A DNA stretch of 64,000 nt from an uncultured Collinsella sp. (GTDB taxonomy: Bacteria > Actinomycetota > Coriobacteriia > Coriobacteriales > Coriobacteriaceae), in NCBI GenBank assembly GCA_900550195.1, contig URRB01000001.1:1-64000 (forward strand), in the 5' to 3' direction. This document shows positions 9,012 through 18,022 of the stretch, piece after piece. A program made the position numbers and the translations under genes. The number at the start of each line of letters is the position of its first letter. Positions within the stretch are counted from its first letter, which is position 1. A model generated the notes under the pieces. That model was not told the DNA's origin. It did no database searches and was given only the letters and a program-made list of their open reading frames with translations.

Positions 9012-10465
9012 CGAGCAATCGCCTTCTTAACGCAGGCGACGAGCGTCGATGCCGCCGTCTCGATATCGCGGTCGCCCACAAGCGTACGGACGTCAAACAA
9101 AATGCGATCGTGCGAGGTTCGCGTGACGACCGGCGTGTCGAAGTCCTGGACAAGCGAGCACTTGAGCGCGTCGACCGTCAGGCGCTCGTCAACAAGACGC
9201 ACGGCCACGCACATCGTGGGCAGCTCCACGGTAGGCAGCGAGCCACCGCCGGGAGTCGACGATTCCTCGACGATCTCCACCTGAACGGCACGCGGACAGC
9301 CAGCCTTATCGAGGCCCGCCACCATCAGATCGCGCAGCTTGCGTGCACGACGCTTCAGATGAGCCTGCGGAAGCGTGAGCATGTTGAGCACCGGCACCTC
9401 GCGATGGGCCACATCCGCCCCATCCATGTAAATGCGCAGCGTAGCCTCGAGCGCCGCCAGTGCGAGCTTACCCGGACGCAGGGCACGCATAAGCGGATGC
9501 GACCCGCAGGCCTGGACCAGATCGCGGCGGCCCATGATAATGCCCGCCTGTGCGGCACCGAGCAATTTATCGCCCGAGCACGACACCAGATCGAGCCCTG
9601 CCGAAACCGAAGACGGCGTGGTTTCTTCGCCGCCGCGCACCAAGATGTCGTCAGGCAACAGTGCCCCCGAGCCCTGGTCTTCATAGAACAGCAGGCCGTG
9701 CTTATGGGCCAGTGCGGCGAGTTCCCTTGAGCTCACTTCCTCGTGAAAACCCTCGATGCGATAGTTGGAAGGATGAACCTTCAGGATCATGGCCGTTTCG
9801 GACGTAATGGCGCGCTCGTAGTCGCCCAGATGCGTGCGGTTGGTGGCGCCGACCTCGACGAGTTTGGCGCCCGAGGCCGCCATGACGTCGGGAATACGGA
9901 AGCTGCCACCGATCTCGACGAGCTCGCCACGGCTGACGATAACTTCTTTGCCCGCGGCATGAGTCGCCAACACCAGCAGCACCGCGGCGGCATTGTTGTT
10001 GACGACCAGCGCATCCTCGGCACCGGTAAGTGAGCGGATCAGTTGCGCGGCGTGCTCCTTGCGCGACCCGCGCGAACAGGTGTCGACGCTGTACTCGAGC
10101 GTGCTGTAGCCGCGCGCAACCTCGGCCACGGCTTTGGCGGCCGATTCCGCGAGCGGGGCGCGACCCAGGTTGGTATGGATGACCACACCCGTGGCGTTGA
10201 CGGCAGGACGCAGGCTCGGCAGTGCAGAGAGATGTGCGCGAAATTCAATGGCCGATGCCAGTTCGCGCTTGGAGCGCGGGGCGGCACCGGCGCGAATGGC
10301 GGCGCGCTCCTCGTCGAGCTCAGCCGTGACGGCGGCATGCACCACCGCGTCGCAGGTCTCCCCCGCCGCCTTCACTACCGGCCACTCGGCAAGCAGCTCG
10401 TTGACGGAAGGAATGGCGCGCAGGCGGGCGCGCACCTCATCGGACATGTTCTGGCTATCGCTCAT
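9008..10465 (-). CDS. selA: L-seryl-tRNA(Sec) selenium transferase SelA
   Basis: A 485-residue PLP enzyme that converts Ser-tRNA(Sec) to Sec-tRNA(Sec) using selenophosphate. CSGDKLLGAAQAG contains the PLP-binding lysine K300. NATGVVIHTNLGRAPL and YSTLEYSVDTCSRGSR are SelA-specific segments. The length fits the family (about 460). The start is the ATG at 10465, preceded by GAAAGG; a second ATG at codon 7 is less well placed. First gene of selA-selB, upstream of tRNA-Sec on the same strand. Confidence 0.95.
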   Translation of the reverse strand: MSDSQNMSDEVRARLRAIPSVNELLAEWPVVKAAGETCDAVVHAAVTAELDEERAAIRAGAAPRSKRELASAIEFRAHLSALPSLRPAVNATGVVIHTNLGRAPLAESAAKAVAEVARGYSTLEYSVDTCSRGSRKEHAAQLIRSLTGAEDALVVNNNAAAVLLVLATHAAGKEVIVSRGELVEIGGSFRIPDVMAASGAKLVEVGATNRTHLGDYERAITSETAMILKVHPSNYRIEGFHEEVSSRELAALAHKHGLLFYEDQGSGALLPDDILVRGGEETTPSSVSAGLDLVSCSGDKLLGAAQAGIIMGRRDLVQACGSHPLMRALRPGKLALAALEATLRIYMDGADVAHREVPVLNMLTLPQAHLKRRARKLRDLMVAGLDKAGCPRAVQVEIVEESSTPGGGSLPTVELPTMCVAVRLVDERLTVDALKCSLVQDFDTPVVTRTSHDRILFDVRTLVGDRDIETAASTLVACVKKAIAR

Positions 10466-10539
10466 GTGCAGCCTTTCAAAACCAAGGGCAGATCAGTCGG
10501 TCGCTCATAAAAACCAGCCGAATCAATCTGCTGAATCAA

Positions 10540-12657
10540 TCAGTCATTATTATCCACGTGCTCCGCGATCTTTTCCACGCGAACGGCGTTTTCCTGGGTG
10601 AGCGCGGCGCCCGTCAACGGGTCCCAACGCAACGGTGTATGGTCGAGCGGGCCCACGCCCAGGGCTTGAGCGCCACCGGCATCGGCGCCAAACGAACGCC
10701 CACCGGGGGCGGCCGAGGTGAAGATGCACGCCGGATGCAGATAGGGCGTCGTCTCCACGCGCACGCGATCGCGGCCCATGTCGCTCACAAGCTCGACGAC
10801 CTCGCCATCGGCGATACCCATGCGAGCGGCGGCATCGGCATTCATCTGCACGGCATCCAGATCCGATCCAGCCTCGGCGGCACCTTGGGCCGCAAGCCTG
10901 CGCGAGGTGTGCGACTCAAAGGGACGGTTACCGCTAATGAGGCGAAACATCCCCGGGGCAGGCTCCACCATGGGAGCGATCCAGTTGGGTACACGACCCA
11001 GGCCGGCTCGTTCCCATACGTCGCTTGCCAGCGCAATTTTGCCGCGATCCAAGGGAATCACCGGCTCGCCCGTACGCGACGGCAACGCAACACCCGTGTC
11101 GGCCCAGCCGCGCTCCTTGAGCTCGTCCAGATTGATCCCAAAAGGCGCCACCTGGGCAGCCGCCAGATCGTCAGACGTAAACTGGAAGTACTCGCCCATG
11201 CCACACGCCTGCGCCAGACCGGCAAAAATCTCCCGACCGGGACGCGTGTCGTCATGCTGCACGGGCAGCACGGCGTTGCGGTAGAACACGCGCGCGTCGT
11301 TGACGCCCGCCACCGTTCCCACGCCGCGGTCGGCCTCCAGATACGTCACGTCGGGCAGCACGAAGTCAGAAGCGCGCGCTGTCTCGGACCAGCGAATATC
11401 AATCGTCACGAGCAAGTCAAGCTGCTGCAAAATACCCAACCAAGCCTGCGCATTGCCATAGCCCGCACCGGGGTTACTGGCATAGACGATGAGTCCACGC
11501 AAATCGCCGGCAAGAATCGACTGACCGATGGTCGTGCACAGACCGCGCACCGGATCGACCAGTGGATAGCGCTCGGACCCCAGCTTGGGCCCGCGCGGCA
11601 CCGGCGGCGTCGCAAAGCGTGCGGGATCGAGGTCGCCCAACGCAAGCGGCGTGGGCGGGTTGAGGGCACCGCCCGCGTGTCCGATGCAGCCCAGCAGCAC
11701 ATCGACCAGACAAATCGCGCGCGCGGTCTGGGTACTGTTGGCATACGCGATACCGATGCCGCCATGAAAGCCCGCATCCACCACAGCGGCAGGCGCGGCG
11801 GCAGCGAGATCGCGCGCCGTGGCGACAATCTCTGCGGCCGGCACGTCGCACATCGATTCGGCCCACTCGGGTGTCCAAGCACTGGCCGCCTGCGCCAGCT
11901 CGTCAAAGCCTGTGGCGTAGCGGTCCACGAACTCGTGATCGTACAGGTCCTCGGCTACCAGCACATGTGCGATACCCAGCAGCAACGCCAAATCGCATCC
12001 GGGACGCACGCGCAGCCAGCGGTCGGCAAGCGCGGCCGAACCGCTGCGCCGGGGGTCAACCACGATGATCTTCGCCCCGCGCCGGCGCGCATCGTTGAGT
12101 GCGTCAACGGCTCCCATCGTCGACGAATCGACAATGGAACGCCCCAAATACATGATGCAATCGGTATGCTCCAGGTCGGAAGCGGGGCTGTAGCCCAGGC
12201 TGTGCTCCCAACCGGTAAGCCGGCTTACCTCGCAGGCGCCATCGGCACCGTATACGTTGGGCGAACCCAGCGCATGCATAAAACGAAACGCCCAGTAGCG
12301 GTCGAACGAGGGCACACCAAGTGTCATGCCCAGCGCGCGCGGACCATGCCCGTCAACAATCCCCCCAAGGCGCGCAGCGATCTGCGTAAACGCCTCGTCC
12401 CAGGAAATCGCATCGAACCCCGAGCCATCCTGGAGGCGACACATGGGGTGCACGATGCGGTCGCGCTCGTCAAACGGCATTGCCAGGCGATGCCGTCCGC
12501 GGGCGCACAGGGCACGCGCCGCGCACGGATGCCCCGGCACCGGCAGATCGGCCACCACACGCCCATCCTCAACATGGGCTGCAAAGGCGCAATCGGCATA
12601 GCATCCCCCGCATGTGGTCACCACGGCGCGACCGTCACGCTCCACAGCAGATGCCAT
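10540..12657 (-). CDS. Orphan molybdopterin oxidoreductase (DMSO reductase family)
   Basis: A 705-residue catalytic subunit of the DMSO-reductase family. The N-terminal [4Fe-4S] ligands are C16, C19, C23 and C51, followed by the MopB core (AISWDEAFTQIAARL). The likely Mo ligand is the Cys in GADGACEVSRLTG; it is a normal cysteine codon, so this is not a selenoprotein. The C-terminal dinucleotide-binding domain starts near LISGNRPFESHTSR. I chose the ATG at 12657, which follows AAAGGGG; extending 22 codons upstream adds a hydrophobic stretch but has no better start signal. No Tat signal is evident from the chosen start, so a cytoplasmic location is likely. No FeS or membrane partner gene is adjacent. 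Thiosulfate/polysulfide-reductase-like or formate-dehydrogenase-like are both possible; the substrate is unknown. Confidence 0.75.
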   Translation of the reverse strand: MASAVERDGRAVVTTCGGCYADCAFAAHVEDGRVVADLPVPGHPCAARALCARGRHRLAMPFDERDRIVHPMCRLQDGSGFDAISWDEAFTQIAARLGGIVDGHGPRALGMTLGVPSFDRYWAFRFMHALGSPNVYGADGACEVSRLTGWEHSLGYSPASDLEHTDCIMYLGRSIVDSSTMGAVDALNDARRRGAKIIVVDPRRSGSAALADRWLRVRPGCDLALLLGIAHVLVAEDLYDHEFVDRYATGFDELAQAASAWTPEWAESMCDVPAAEIVATARDLAAAAPAAVVDAGFHGGIGIAYANSTQTARAICLVDVLLGCIGHAGGALNPPTPLALGDLDPARFATPPVPRGPKLGSERYPLVDPVRGLCTTIGQSILAGDLRGLIVYASNPGAGYGNAQAWLGILQQLDLLVTIDIRWSETARASDFVLPDVTYLEADRGVGTVAGVNDARVFYRNAVLPVQHDDTRPGREIFAGLAQACGMGEYFQFTSDDLAAAQVAPFGINLDELKERGWADTGVALPSRTGEPVIPLDRGKIALASDVWERAGLGRVPNWIAPMVEPAPGMFRLISGNRPFESHTSRRLAAQGAAEAGSDLDAVQMNADAAARMGIADGEVVELVSDMGRDRVRVETTPYLHPACIFTSAAPGGRSFGADAGGAQALGVGPLDHTPLRWDPLTGAALTQENAVRVEKIAEHVDNND

Positions 12658-12726
12658 CTCGATTACCCCTTTCGCAAGCCAAACACAACAGGCAAACAGC
12701 CCAGCAACGAGCCCCAGACCCAAAAA

Positions 12727-12757
12727 GCCTCCCGCACGGCAACGCCCCGCGGGAGGC
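12727..12757 (-). terminator. Terminator after the formate channel gene
   Basis: GCCTCCCGC (12727-12735) pairs perfectly with GCGGGAGGC (12749-12757). On the minus strand it is followed by TTTTTG. It closes the formate hydrogenlyase/formate channel block and separates it from the orphan oxidoreductase gene. Confidence 0.85.
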
Positions 12758-12779
12758 CCAACGTCAAACAGACGGCACC

Positions 12780-13619
12780 TTACGCCTCGGACTTCTTGGC
12801 GTAGATAAACCAGTAGCCGAGCGCGACCAGAACCGCGCCGCCCACGATGTTGCCCAGCGTGGCGGCGAACAGGTTAAACGCAATGCCCGCAGCATTGAGT
12901 GCATCAGCGCCAGCGACGTCGGCACCGTAACCGCATGCATGCATCACGGCGCCCATAGGCAAAAAGTACATGTTGGCGACGCAGTGCTCAAAACCGCAGG
13001 CCACAAAGGCGGCGATGGGCAGCAGAATGCCCACGACCTTATCGACCACGGTCTTGCCGGCGGTACCGATCCACACGGCCAGGCACACAAAGATGTTGCA
13101 CAGGATGCCGCGGAAGAAGATCGTCACCCAGTCGATCGTCACCTTGCCGGCGGCGACGCTCACCATGGAATTGGCGACCGCCTCGCCGTTGAGCTTGTAA
13201 ATGCCGGCCATATACACCAAAAAGACGATGAACAGAGCGCCGACAAAATTGCCGACCCACACGACGACCCATGCCTTGAGCATCTGAGCCAGGGAGATCT
13301 TTTTGCTCTTGAGCGCGCAGACCATAAGCGAATTACCGGTAAACAGCTCGGCGCCGCACACCAGTACCAGCACCAGGCCCAGGCAAAAGCACAGACCGCC
13401 CACGACGCGCTGGGCACCCCAGCCCAGCGTGCTGTCGCTCAAGAACACGGTAAAGAACAGGCCACCGAAGGCAATAAACGCACCGGCGAACATTGCCAAC
13501 AGAAAGGCCTTTGCGACCGGCAGGTTGGCCTTGGTCACGCCGGCGGCCTCGGTCTTGGCCTCGATCGCGGCGGGCGCCAGGCAATCGGGAGCGGGATATT
13601 CTGCCTTGGAATCTGCCAT
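12780..13619 (-). CDS. focA: Formate/nitrite channel (FocA family)
   Basis: A 279-residue membrane protein of the formate/nitrite transporter family. Six hydrophobic spans are visible, beginning at FLLAMFAGAFIAFGGLFF, with the family GNFVGALF segment and the amphipathic NSLMVCALKSKKISLAQML loop. The start is the ATG at 13619 (MADSKAEY), after GAAG. It directly follows hycI at the end of the formate hydrogenlyase cluster, so formate uptake or export is the most likely job, equivalent to FocA or FocB. Nitrite or hydrosulfide transport cannot be excluded from sequence. Confidence 0.88.
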   Translation of the reverse strand: MADSKAEYPAPDCLAPAAIEAKTEAAGVTKANLPVAKAFLLAMFAGAFIAFGGLFFTVFLSDSTLGWGAQRVVGGLCFCLGLVLVLVCGAELFTGNSLMVCALKSKKISLAQMLKAWVVVWVGNFVGALFIVFLVYMAGIYKLNGEAVANSMVSVAAGKVTIDWVTIFFRGILCNIFVCLAVWIGTAGKTVVDKVVGILLPIAAFVACGFEHCVANMYFLPMGAVMHACGYGADVAGADALNAAGIAFNLFAATLGNIVGGAVLVALGYWFIYAKKSEA

Positions 13620-13658
13620 GTCAATCACTTCTTTCCTAATCAGCAGGGACAAGCGCAC

Positions 13659-14162
13659 CTATTGCTCTTGTCCCAAGCGGACAAAGTGGGAAAAGTCGTT
13701 GGCGGCCACGGCGTCGTACACGGCGTCGACGGCGTCAAAGACTTCCGGGGACATGGGGTTGTAGAACTCCGTGTCGCCCGGCTGAATCCCTATGAAGACG
13801 ATATCTTCGCACGATTGCTCAATCTCTTCGATCAGAATCGACAAGGGAAGCGAATGCGTGGTGAACATCGACTTGCGCGCGACGTCGGTCTTATCGAGCA
13901 GGCGGATGGCACCGACGGGCAGCGCCATGTCGGCGGCATCGACCAACACTAGGCGCGGCGGACGCTCGCGCTTGACCTCGATGATGTCGTCCTCGGGCGT
14001 CTGACCACCGTCGATGGTGTACCAACCGGCGATGGGCGTGTCCTCCATCTTTTTGGAGAGCACGGGGCCAGCGGCATCGTCGGCGCGCAGCACGCTTCCC
14101 GCCGTGAGCACAATGCCCGCAAACGGGGCGTCGTTCACACGGCCATCCACAACGCGACCCAT
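13659..14162 (-). CDS. hycI: Hydrogenase 3/4-type maturation endopeptidase HycI
   Basis: A 167-residue protease of the HycI/HybD family that trims the C-terminus of the [NiFe] large subunit after nickel insertion. TAGSVLRADDAAGP at 20-33 corresponds to the family G-N-x-L-x-x-D-D-G motif with the Ni-sensing Asp; DAADM and TTHSLPL supply the later Asp and His. The gene overlaps hycH by one base (TAATG). Its expected substrate is HyfG at 16247. Confidence 0.88.
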   Translation of the reverse strand: MGRVVDGRVNDAPFAGIVLTAGSVLRADDAAGPVLSKKMEDTPIAGWYTIDGGQTPEDDIIEVKRERPPRLVLVDAADMALPVGAIRLLDKTDVARKSMFTTHSLPLSILIEEIEQSCEDIVFIGIQPGDTEFYNPMSPEVFDAVDAVYDAVAANDFSHFVRLGQEQ

Positions 14163-14743
14163 TACTGCAACCTCCCCGTCAGATACACGCCCGACACATC
14201 GCGCACGCGCTCAACCAGATCGCGAAACTTCATTAAGAACGCAACCTGCTGGGCATGCAGGCCAAAGTCGTTATCGAACACCGAGATGCCGGCCTTGGCC
14301 GAACCGCGAAAACCGCGATCGTCGAGCAGCGTGTCACAGGCCTCGAGCAGCGACGGCACCGCCGCCTTGTCGAGCTGGCACTCGCCAAAGGAGCGGATGG
14401 CCTCGAACTTGGTCTTGGCCTCCCCCTCCGGCAGCGCGTCGATAAGCGTATAGAACACGTTCACCGGCACCGACAGGCGCGGCTCAAAGCAGTCGAGCAC
14501 GCCGGTGTGGTGGCCCACGGCGAGCGTGTAGTACAGCACGTCGCAGGCCTCCTGGGGAACGTCTTCCTCGGTCTCCACAAACTTACGCGTGAGCTCATAG
14601 AAGACCACCTGGTCGGGCGTATGGCCCAGGCAGGGGTCGGCGACGCCCTCGGCGGCCTCGTCGCTTGCGCGCGAGGCATCGCCAAAAGAGCCGCCGAGCA
14701 TGCCGGGGCCCGCAAAGTAACCAGAGCGGTCCGTGAGCTCCAT
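14162..14743 (-). CDS. hycH: Formate hydrogenlyase maturation protein HycH
   Basis: A 193-residue protein that I assign to the HycH family from context and from the segment VVFYELTRKFVET together with LYYTLAVGHHTGVLDCF. HycH is needed for maturation of the hydrogenase large subunit but its chemistry is not known. Its start codon abuts the hyfI stop, and its stop overlaps hycI. No cofactor-binding motif is apparent. Confidence 0.8.
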   Translation of the reverse strand: MELTDRSGYFAGPGMLGGSFGDASRASDEAAEGVADPCLGHTPDQVVFYELTRKFVETEEDVPQEACDVLYYTLAVGHHTGVLDCFEPRLSVPVNVFYTLIDALPEGEAKTKFEAIRSFGECQLDKAAVPSLLEACDTLLDDRGFRGSAKAGISVFDNDFGLHAQQVAFLMKFRDLVERVRDVSGVYLTGRLQ

Positions 14744-15526
14744 CTAGCGACCTCCGGCCAGTACCAGATCCTGTAACGCCGAGTACACCTCAACGCGGCG
14801 AGGATCATCCTGCTTGTCGATGAGCAGCGCCATGGCACCGCGGATATCGCCCTTGGGCGCGCCCTCGAGCGTATCCATAAACTCGTTGGCCAAGTCGCGG
14901 CCGTAACGGTAGCCGCTCATGGCGCGAGCCTCGCGCTCGATGGCAACGCGCAGCTTGTACGGCACGCCGGGGTGCAGGATATCGGCCTGCTCGCCGGCGG
15001 CCTCCACCGTGGTCTCGGCATGGAGCTTTTGGTCCAGCAGGCCAAGTGCCATGGCAAAGCCGTAGATGGTCTGCGCGGGACTGGGCGGGCAGCCGGGGAT
15101 ATAGACATCGACCGGCAAGATCTTGTCCGTGCCACCCCAGACGCAGTAGTTGTCGTAGAAGATGCCGCCGGTGCAGCCGCACGCGCCATAGGACACCACG
15201 ATCTTGGGATCGGGTGCGGCCTCAAAGGCGCGCAGGGCCGGCATGCGCATGGCACGCGTTACGGCGCCGGTGTACAGCAGCACATCGGCGTGACGGGGCG
15301 AGGGCACGACCTTGATGCCAAAGCGCTCGACGTCGAAGACGGGCGTGATGGAACCGAAGATCTCGATCTCGCAGCCGTTGCAGCCGCCGCAGTCAACACG
15401 GTAGACGTACACCGAGCGCTTGATCTTCTTAAGAAGGGTCGCCTTGGCCTTCTCGATGCTCTCGTCGAGCTCGATCTTGGTCGGGCGGTACTGGAGCCGC
15501 TCGGGCAAAAGCGTGGGTTCGGCCAT
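14744..15526 (-). CDS. hyfI: [NiFe] hydrogenase small subunit, HyfI/HycG type
   Basis: A 260-residue NuoB-like subunit. DCGGCNGCEIEIFG near residue 44, GACGCTGG in the middle and PGCPPSP near 150 give the four cysteine ligands of the proximal [4Fe-4S] cluster. It pairs with HyfG to form the catalytic module of the group 4 hydrogenase. The start is the ATG at 15526 after GAGGAG, two bases beyond the hyfH stop. The C-terminal 70 residues go beyond the core fold. Confidence 0.92.
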   Translation of the reverse strand: MAEPTLLPERLQYRPTKIELDESIEKAKATLLKKIKRSVYVYRVDCGGCNGCEIEIFGSITPVFDVERFGIKVVPSPRHADVLLYTGAVTRAMRMPALRAFEAAPDPKIVVSYGACGCTGGIFYDNYCVWGGTDKILPVDVYIPGCPPSPAQTIYGFAMALGLLDQKLHAETTVEAAGEQADILHPGVPYKLRVAIEREARAMSGYRYGRDLANEFMDTLEGAPKGDIRGAMALLIDKQDDPRRVEVYSALQDLVLAGGR

Positions 15527-15528
15527 GG

Positions 15529-16245
15529 TTACTCCTCCTTCGTTTCAAAATCCATGATGATGCCCTCGACCGGCGCCGGACCGGCGGGAATCTCGGGCGC
15601 ATCGGGGTTGAGCTCGCGGTCGATATACTCCGGGTTCACGCCGTGGCCGCCCAGATACTCCATGCCGGGGCCCTGGGGCTCACCGGACGCAAGCGTCTCG
15701 TTGGCAGCCATGCCGGCAGCGTTGCCGGTCTTTACGGCCGAGGCGGCGCGCAGGGCGTCGAGCTCGCGCTTGCACTCCTGGCACATACCGACGGTACGGG
15801 CAGCCTGCTCGGCCTCCATGCCGCCGGCCTTTTGCAGCAGGCGCTTTGCGTAGTCGATCTCCTTGTGCGGGGCAAACGGCTTGCCGCAGCGCGAGCAGTG
15901 CTCGAGCGTATAGACGCTCTTGCTGGTGAGGTCGTCCTTGCTCATGACGGCAAGCTCAAACTCCTCGGTGAGCTTGATGGCCTCCATGGGGCAGGCTTCC
16001 TCGCAGCGGCCGCAAAAGATGCAGCGGCCGTAGTCGATCGACCAGGTAATGGTATCGGCCGCAAGGTCGGTGTCCATGCGAATGGCATCGGCCGGGCACG
16101 CCACGCCGCAGGCACCGCAGGCGATGCAGAGCTCGGCATTGTGCTCGGGCTTGCCGCGCATGTCCTTATTGGTGGGGAACGGCGCAAACGGGTACTTGAC
16201 CGTCGCGTCGCCGGCCTTGGCGTTAACCTTCCAAAGCTTCAGCAT
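15529..16245 (-). CDS. hyfH: Hydrogenase 2x[4Fe-4S] subunit, HyfH/HycF type
   Basis: A 238-residue NuoI-like electron-transfer subunit. Two clusters are shown by CIACGACGVACP and CIFCGRCEEACP. A later pair, HCSRCGKPF and CQECKREL, could bind another metal, as in HycF. The last 60 residues are proline-rich and probably flexible. The start is the ATG at 16245 with AGGAGG upstream, one base past hyfG. It links HyfA/HydN to the small subunit. Confidence 0.92.
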   Translation of the reverse strand: MLKLWKVNAKAGDATVKYPFAPFPTNKDMRGKPEHNAELCIACGACGVACPADAIRMDTDLAADTITWSIDYGRCIFCGRCEEACPMEAIKLTEEFELAVMSKDDLTSKSVYTLEHCSRCGKPFAPHKEIDYAKRLLQKAGGMEAEQAARTVGMCQECKRELDALRAASAVKTGNAAGMAANETLASGEPQGPGMEYLGGHGVNPEYIDRELNPDAPEIPAGPAPVEGIIMDFETKEE

Positions 16246-16246
16246 A

Positions 16247-18019
16247 TTAGAGCGCCTCCTCATCGAGCGGAGCGGCCAAGGTGCCCTCGCCCGCAAGCGG
16301 CGACTTGTCGCGCCAGACGTTCTCGAACTGCTCCTTGTCGAGCACGTGGTCGCGCTTGGCGGCGACATCGGTCACCGTCACGCGATCGGTGCAGGAGTAG
16401 CACGGGTCGAGCGAGCCGACGATCAGCGCCGCGTCGCCCACGGTGTTGCCGCGGAACATGTAGCGCAGGACCGGCCAGTTGCTGTACGTGGCGGCCTTGG
16501 CGCGCCAGCGGTAGCACTTCTGGTTATTGCCGAGCATGGCCCAGTGCACGTCCTCGCCGCGCGGCGCCTCGGTGGCGCCGATGGCGTACTTGTGCGGGGT
16601 GTACTCCCAATCCGTGGTGAGGATGGGGCCCGACGGGCAGTTCTCGAGCATGGTCTCGATCATGTCGATCGAATCGTAGACCTCCTGGATGCGGACGGCG
16701 GTACGGCCGAAGGCGTCGCAGGTGTCGGCCGTGGCGGCGTGCATCTTTTGGACGTCCGGATCGGCGTAGCCGTCGAAGGGATGGTCAAAGCGCACGTCGC
16801 GGGCATAGCCCGAGCCACGCATGAGCGGGCCGACCGGCGAGAAGTCGCGTGCAATCTTGCGGTCCAAGATGCCGATACCGCTCGTACGCTCAATAAAGTT
16901 GGGCGTGGAGAGCAGCACGTCGACGAGCTCCTGAACCTCGGAGCGCAGCTGGTGGATGGTCGTGAGCGTGGAGAGCTTCTGCTCAGCCAAAATGTCGCGA
17001 CGCACGCCGCCAATCACGTTGAGGCCGTAGGTCTTGCGGTGACCGGAGAGCTTCTCGGCCAGGTCCATGGACTTCTCGCGGACGCGGAAGAACTGCTGGA
17101 AGCCGGAGTCGAAGCCCGTGTAGTGCGACGCCAGGCCAATGTTGAGCAGATGCGAGTGCAGGCGCTCAACCTCGAGCATGATGGCGCGGATGTACTGGGC
17201 GCGCGGCGGGACATGGATGCCCTGAGCGCGCTCGACGGCCTCGGCGTAGGCCACCGAGTGGGCGCAGCCGCAGATGCCGCAGATGCGGTCGGCGAGGAAC
17301 GTCACGGCGTCATAGTTCAGGCGCGTCTCGGCAACCTTCTCCATGCCGCGGTGCACGTAGAACAGACGGTAGTCGGCGTCGACGATCGTCTCGCCCTCGA
17401 CGAACAGGCGGAAGTGGCCAGGCTCGTCGGAGGTAATGTGCAACGGGCCCATGGGAACGAGCGTCGTCTCCTTGCCCTTGGTATCGGCCAAGAACTCGTA
17501 GTTTTCCATGTCGCTCGCGGGAGCGGGACGGAAGCGGTAGTCCATGGAGTCCTTGCGCAGCGGGTACAGGCCGCTGGGCCAATCGTCGGGCAGCACCAGG
17601 CGACGACGATCGGGCAGACCCTCGGGGATCAGGCCGAACATATCGCGCAGCTCGCGCTCGCCCCACACGCAGGCGGGAACGAACGGCGTCACGGACGGGA
17701 ACGTCATCTTGGCGGGATCGACCTCGGCACGCACGGTCACCCAGCCGGGGTCCTCCCCCTCCATGGAGATGACGTAGTACACGGCATAACGGCCGCACAG
17801 GCTGCGCTCGTCGTTGCCGATGATCACGGGGATCCAGCCGTAGCGTTCGTAGTACAGGTAGTGGACGGCCTCGGGCAGCTTGTCCTGCTTGACGGTGATC
17901 GTCAGCTGGTCCTCGCACTGCCACTCGACCTTCTCGATGCAGCCCGGAACGGCGCGGCGCAGGGCCTCGACATGGCTCTCGCAGCGACGGGCATACACCT
18001 TGTTCTCAGTTTCAATCAT
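16247..18019 (-). CDS. hyfG: [NiFe] hydrogenase large subunit, HyfG/HycE type
   Basis: A 590-residue fusion of a NuoC-like N-terminal domain (about 1-165, with GERELRDMFGLIPEGLPDRR) and a NuoD-like catalytic domain. The nickel ligands are C247 and C250 in RICGICGCAH and C540 and C543 in DPCYSCTDR. All four are ordinary cysteines. A C-terminal tail of about 45 residues follows the last cysteine and should be removed by HycI. The length and fusion match HycE/HyfG of formate hydrogenlyases (about 555-570 residues). Confidence 0.95.
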   Translation of the reverse strand: MIETENKVYARRCESHVEALRRAVPGCIEKVEWQCEDQLTITVKQDKLPEAVHYLYYERYGWIPVIIGNDERSLCGRYAVYYVISMEGEDPGWVTVRAEVDPAKMTFPSVTPFVPACVWGERELRDMFGLIPEGLPDRRRLVLPDDWPSGLYPLRKDSMDYRFRPAPASDMENYEFLADTKGKETTLVPMGPLHITSDEPGHFRLFVEGETIVDADYRLFYVHRGMEKVAETRLNYDAVTFLADRICGICGCAHSVAYAEAVERAQGIHVPPRAQYIRAIMLEVERLHSHLLNIGLASHYTGFDSGFQQFFRVREKSMDLAEKLSGHRKTYGLNVIGGVRRDILAEQKLSTLTTIHQLRSEVQELVDVLLSTPNFIERTSGIGILDRKIARDFSPVGPLMRGSGYARDVRFDHPFDGYADPDVQKMHAATADTCDAFGRTAVRIQEVYDSIDMIETMLENCPSGPILTTDWEYTPHKYAIGATEAPRGEDVHWAMLGNNQKCYRWRAKAATYSNWPVLRYMFRGNTVGDAALIVGSLDPCYSCTDRVTVTDVAAKRDHVLDKEQFENVWRDKSPLAGEGTLAAPLDEEAL

Positions 18020-18022
18020 TCG

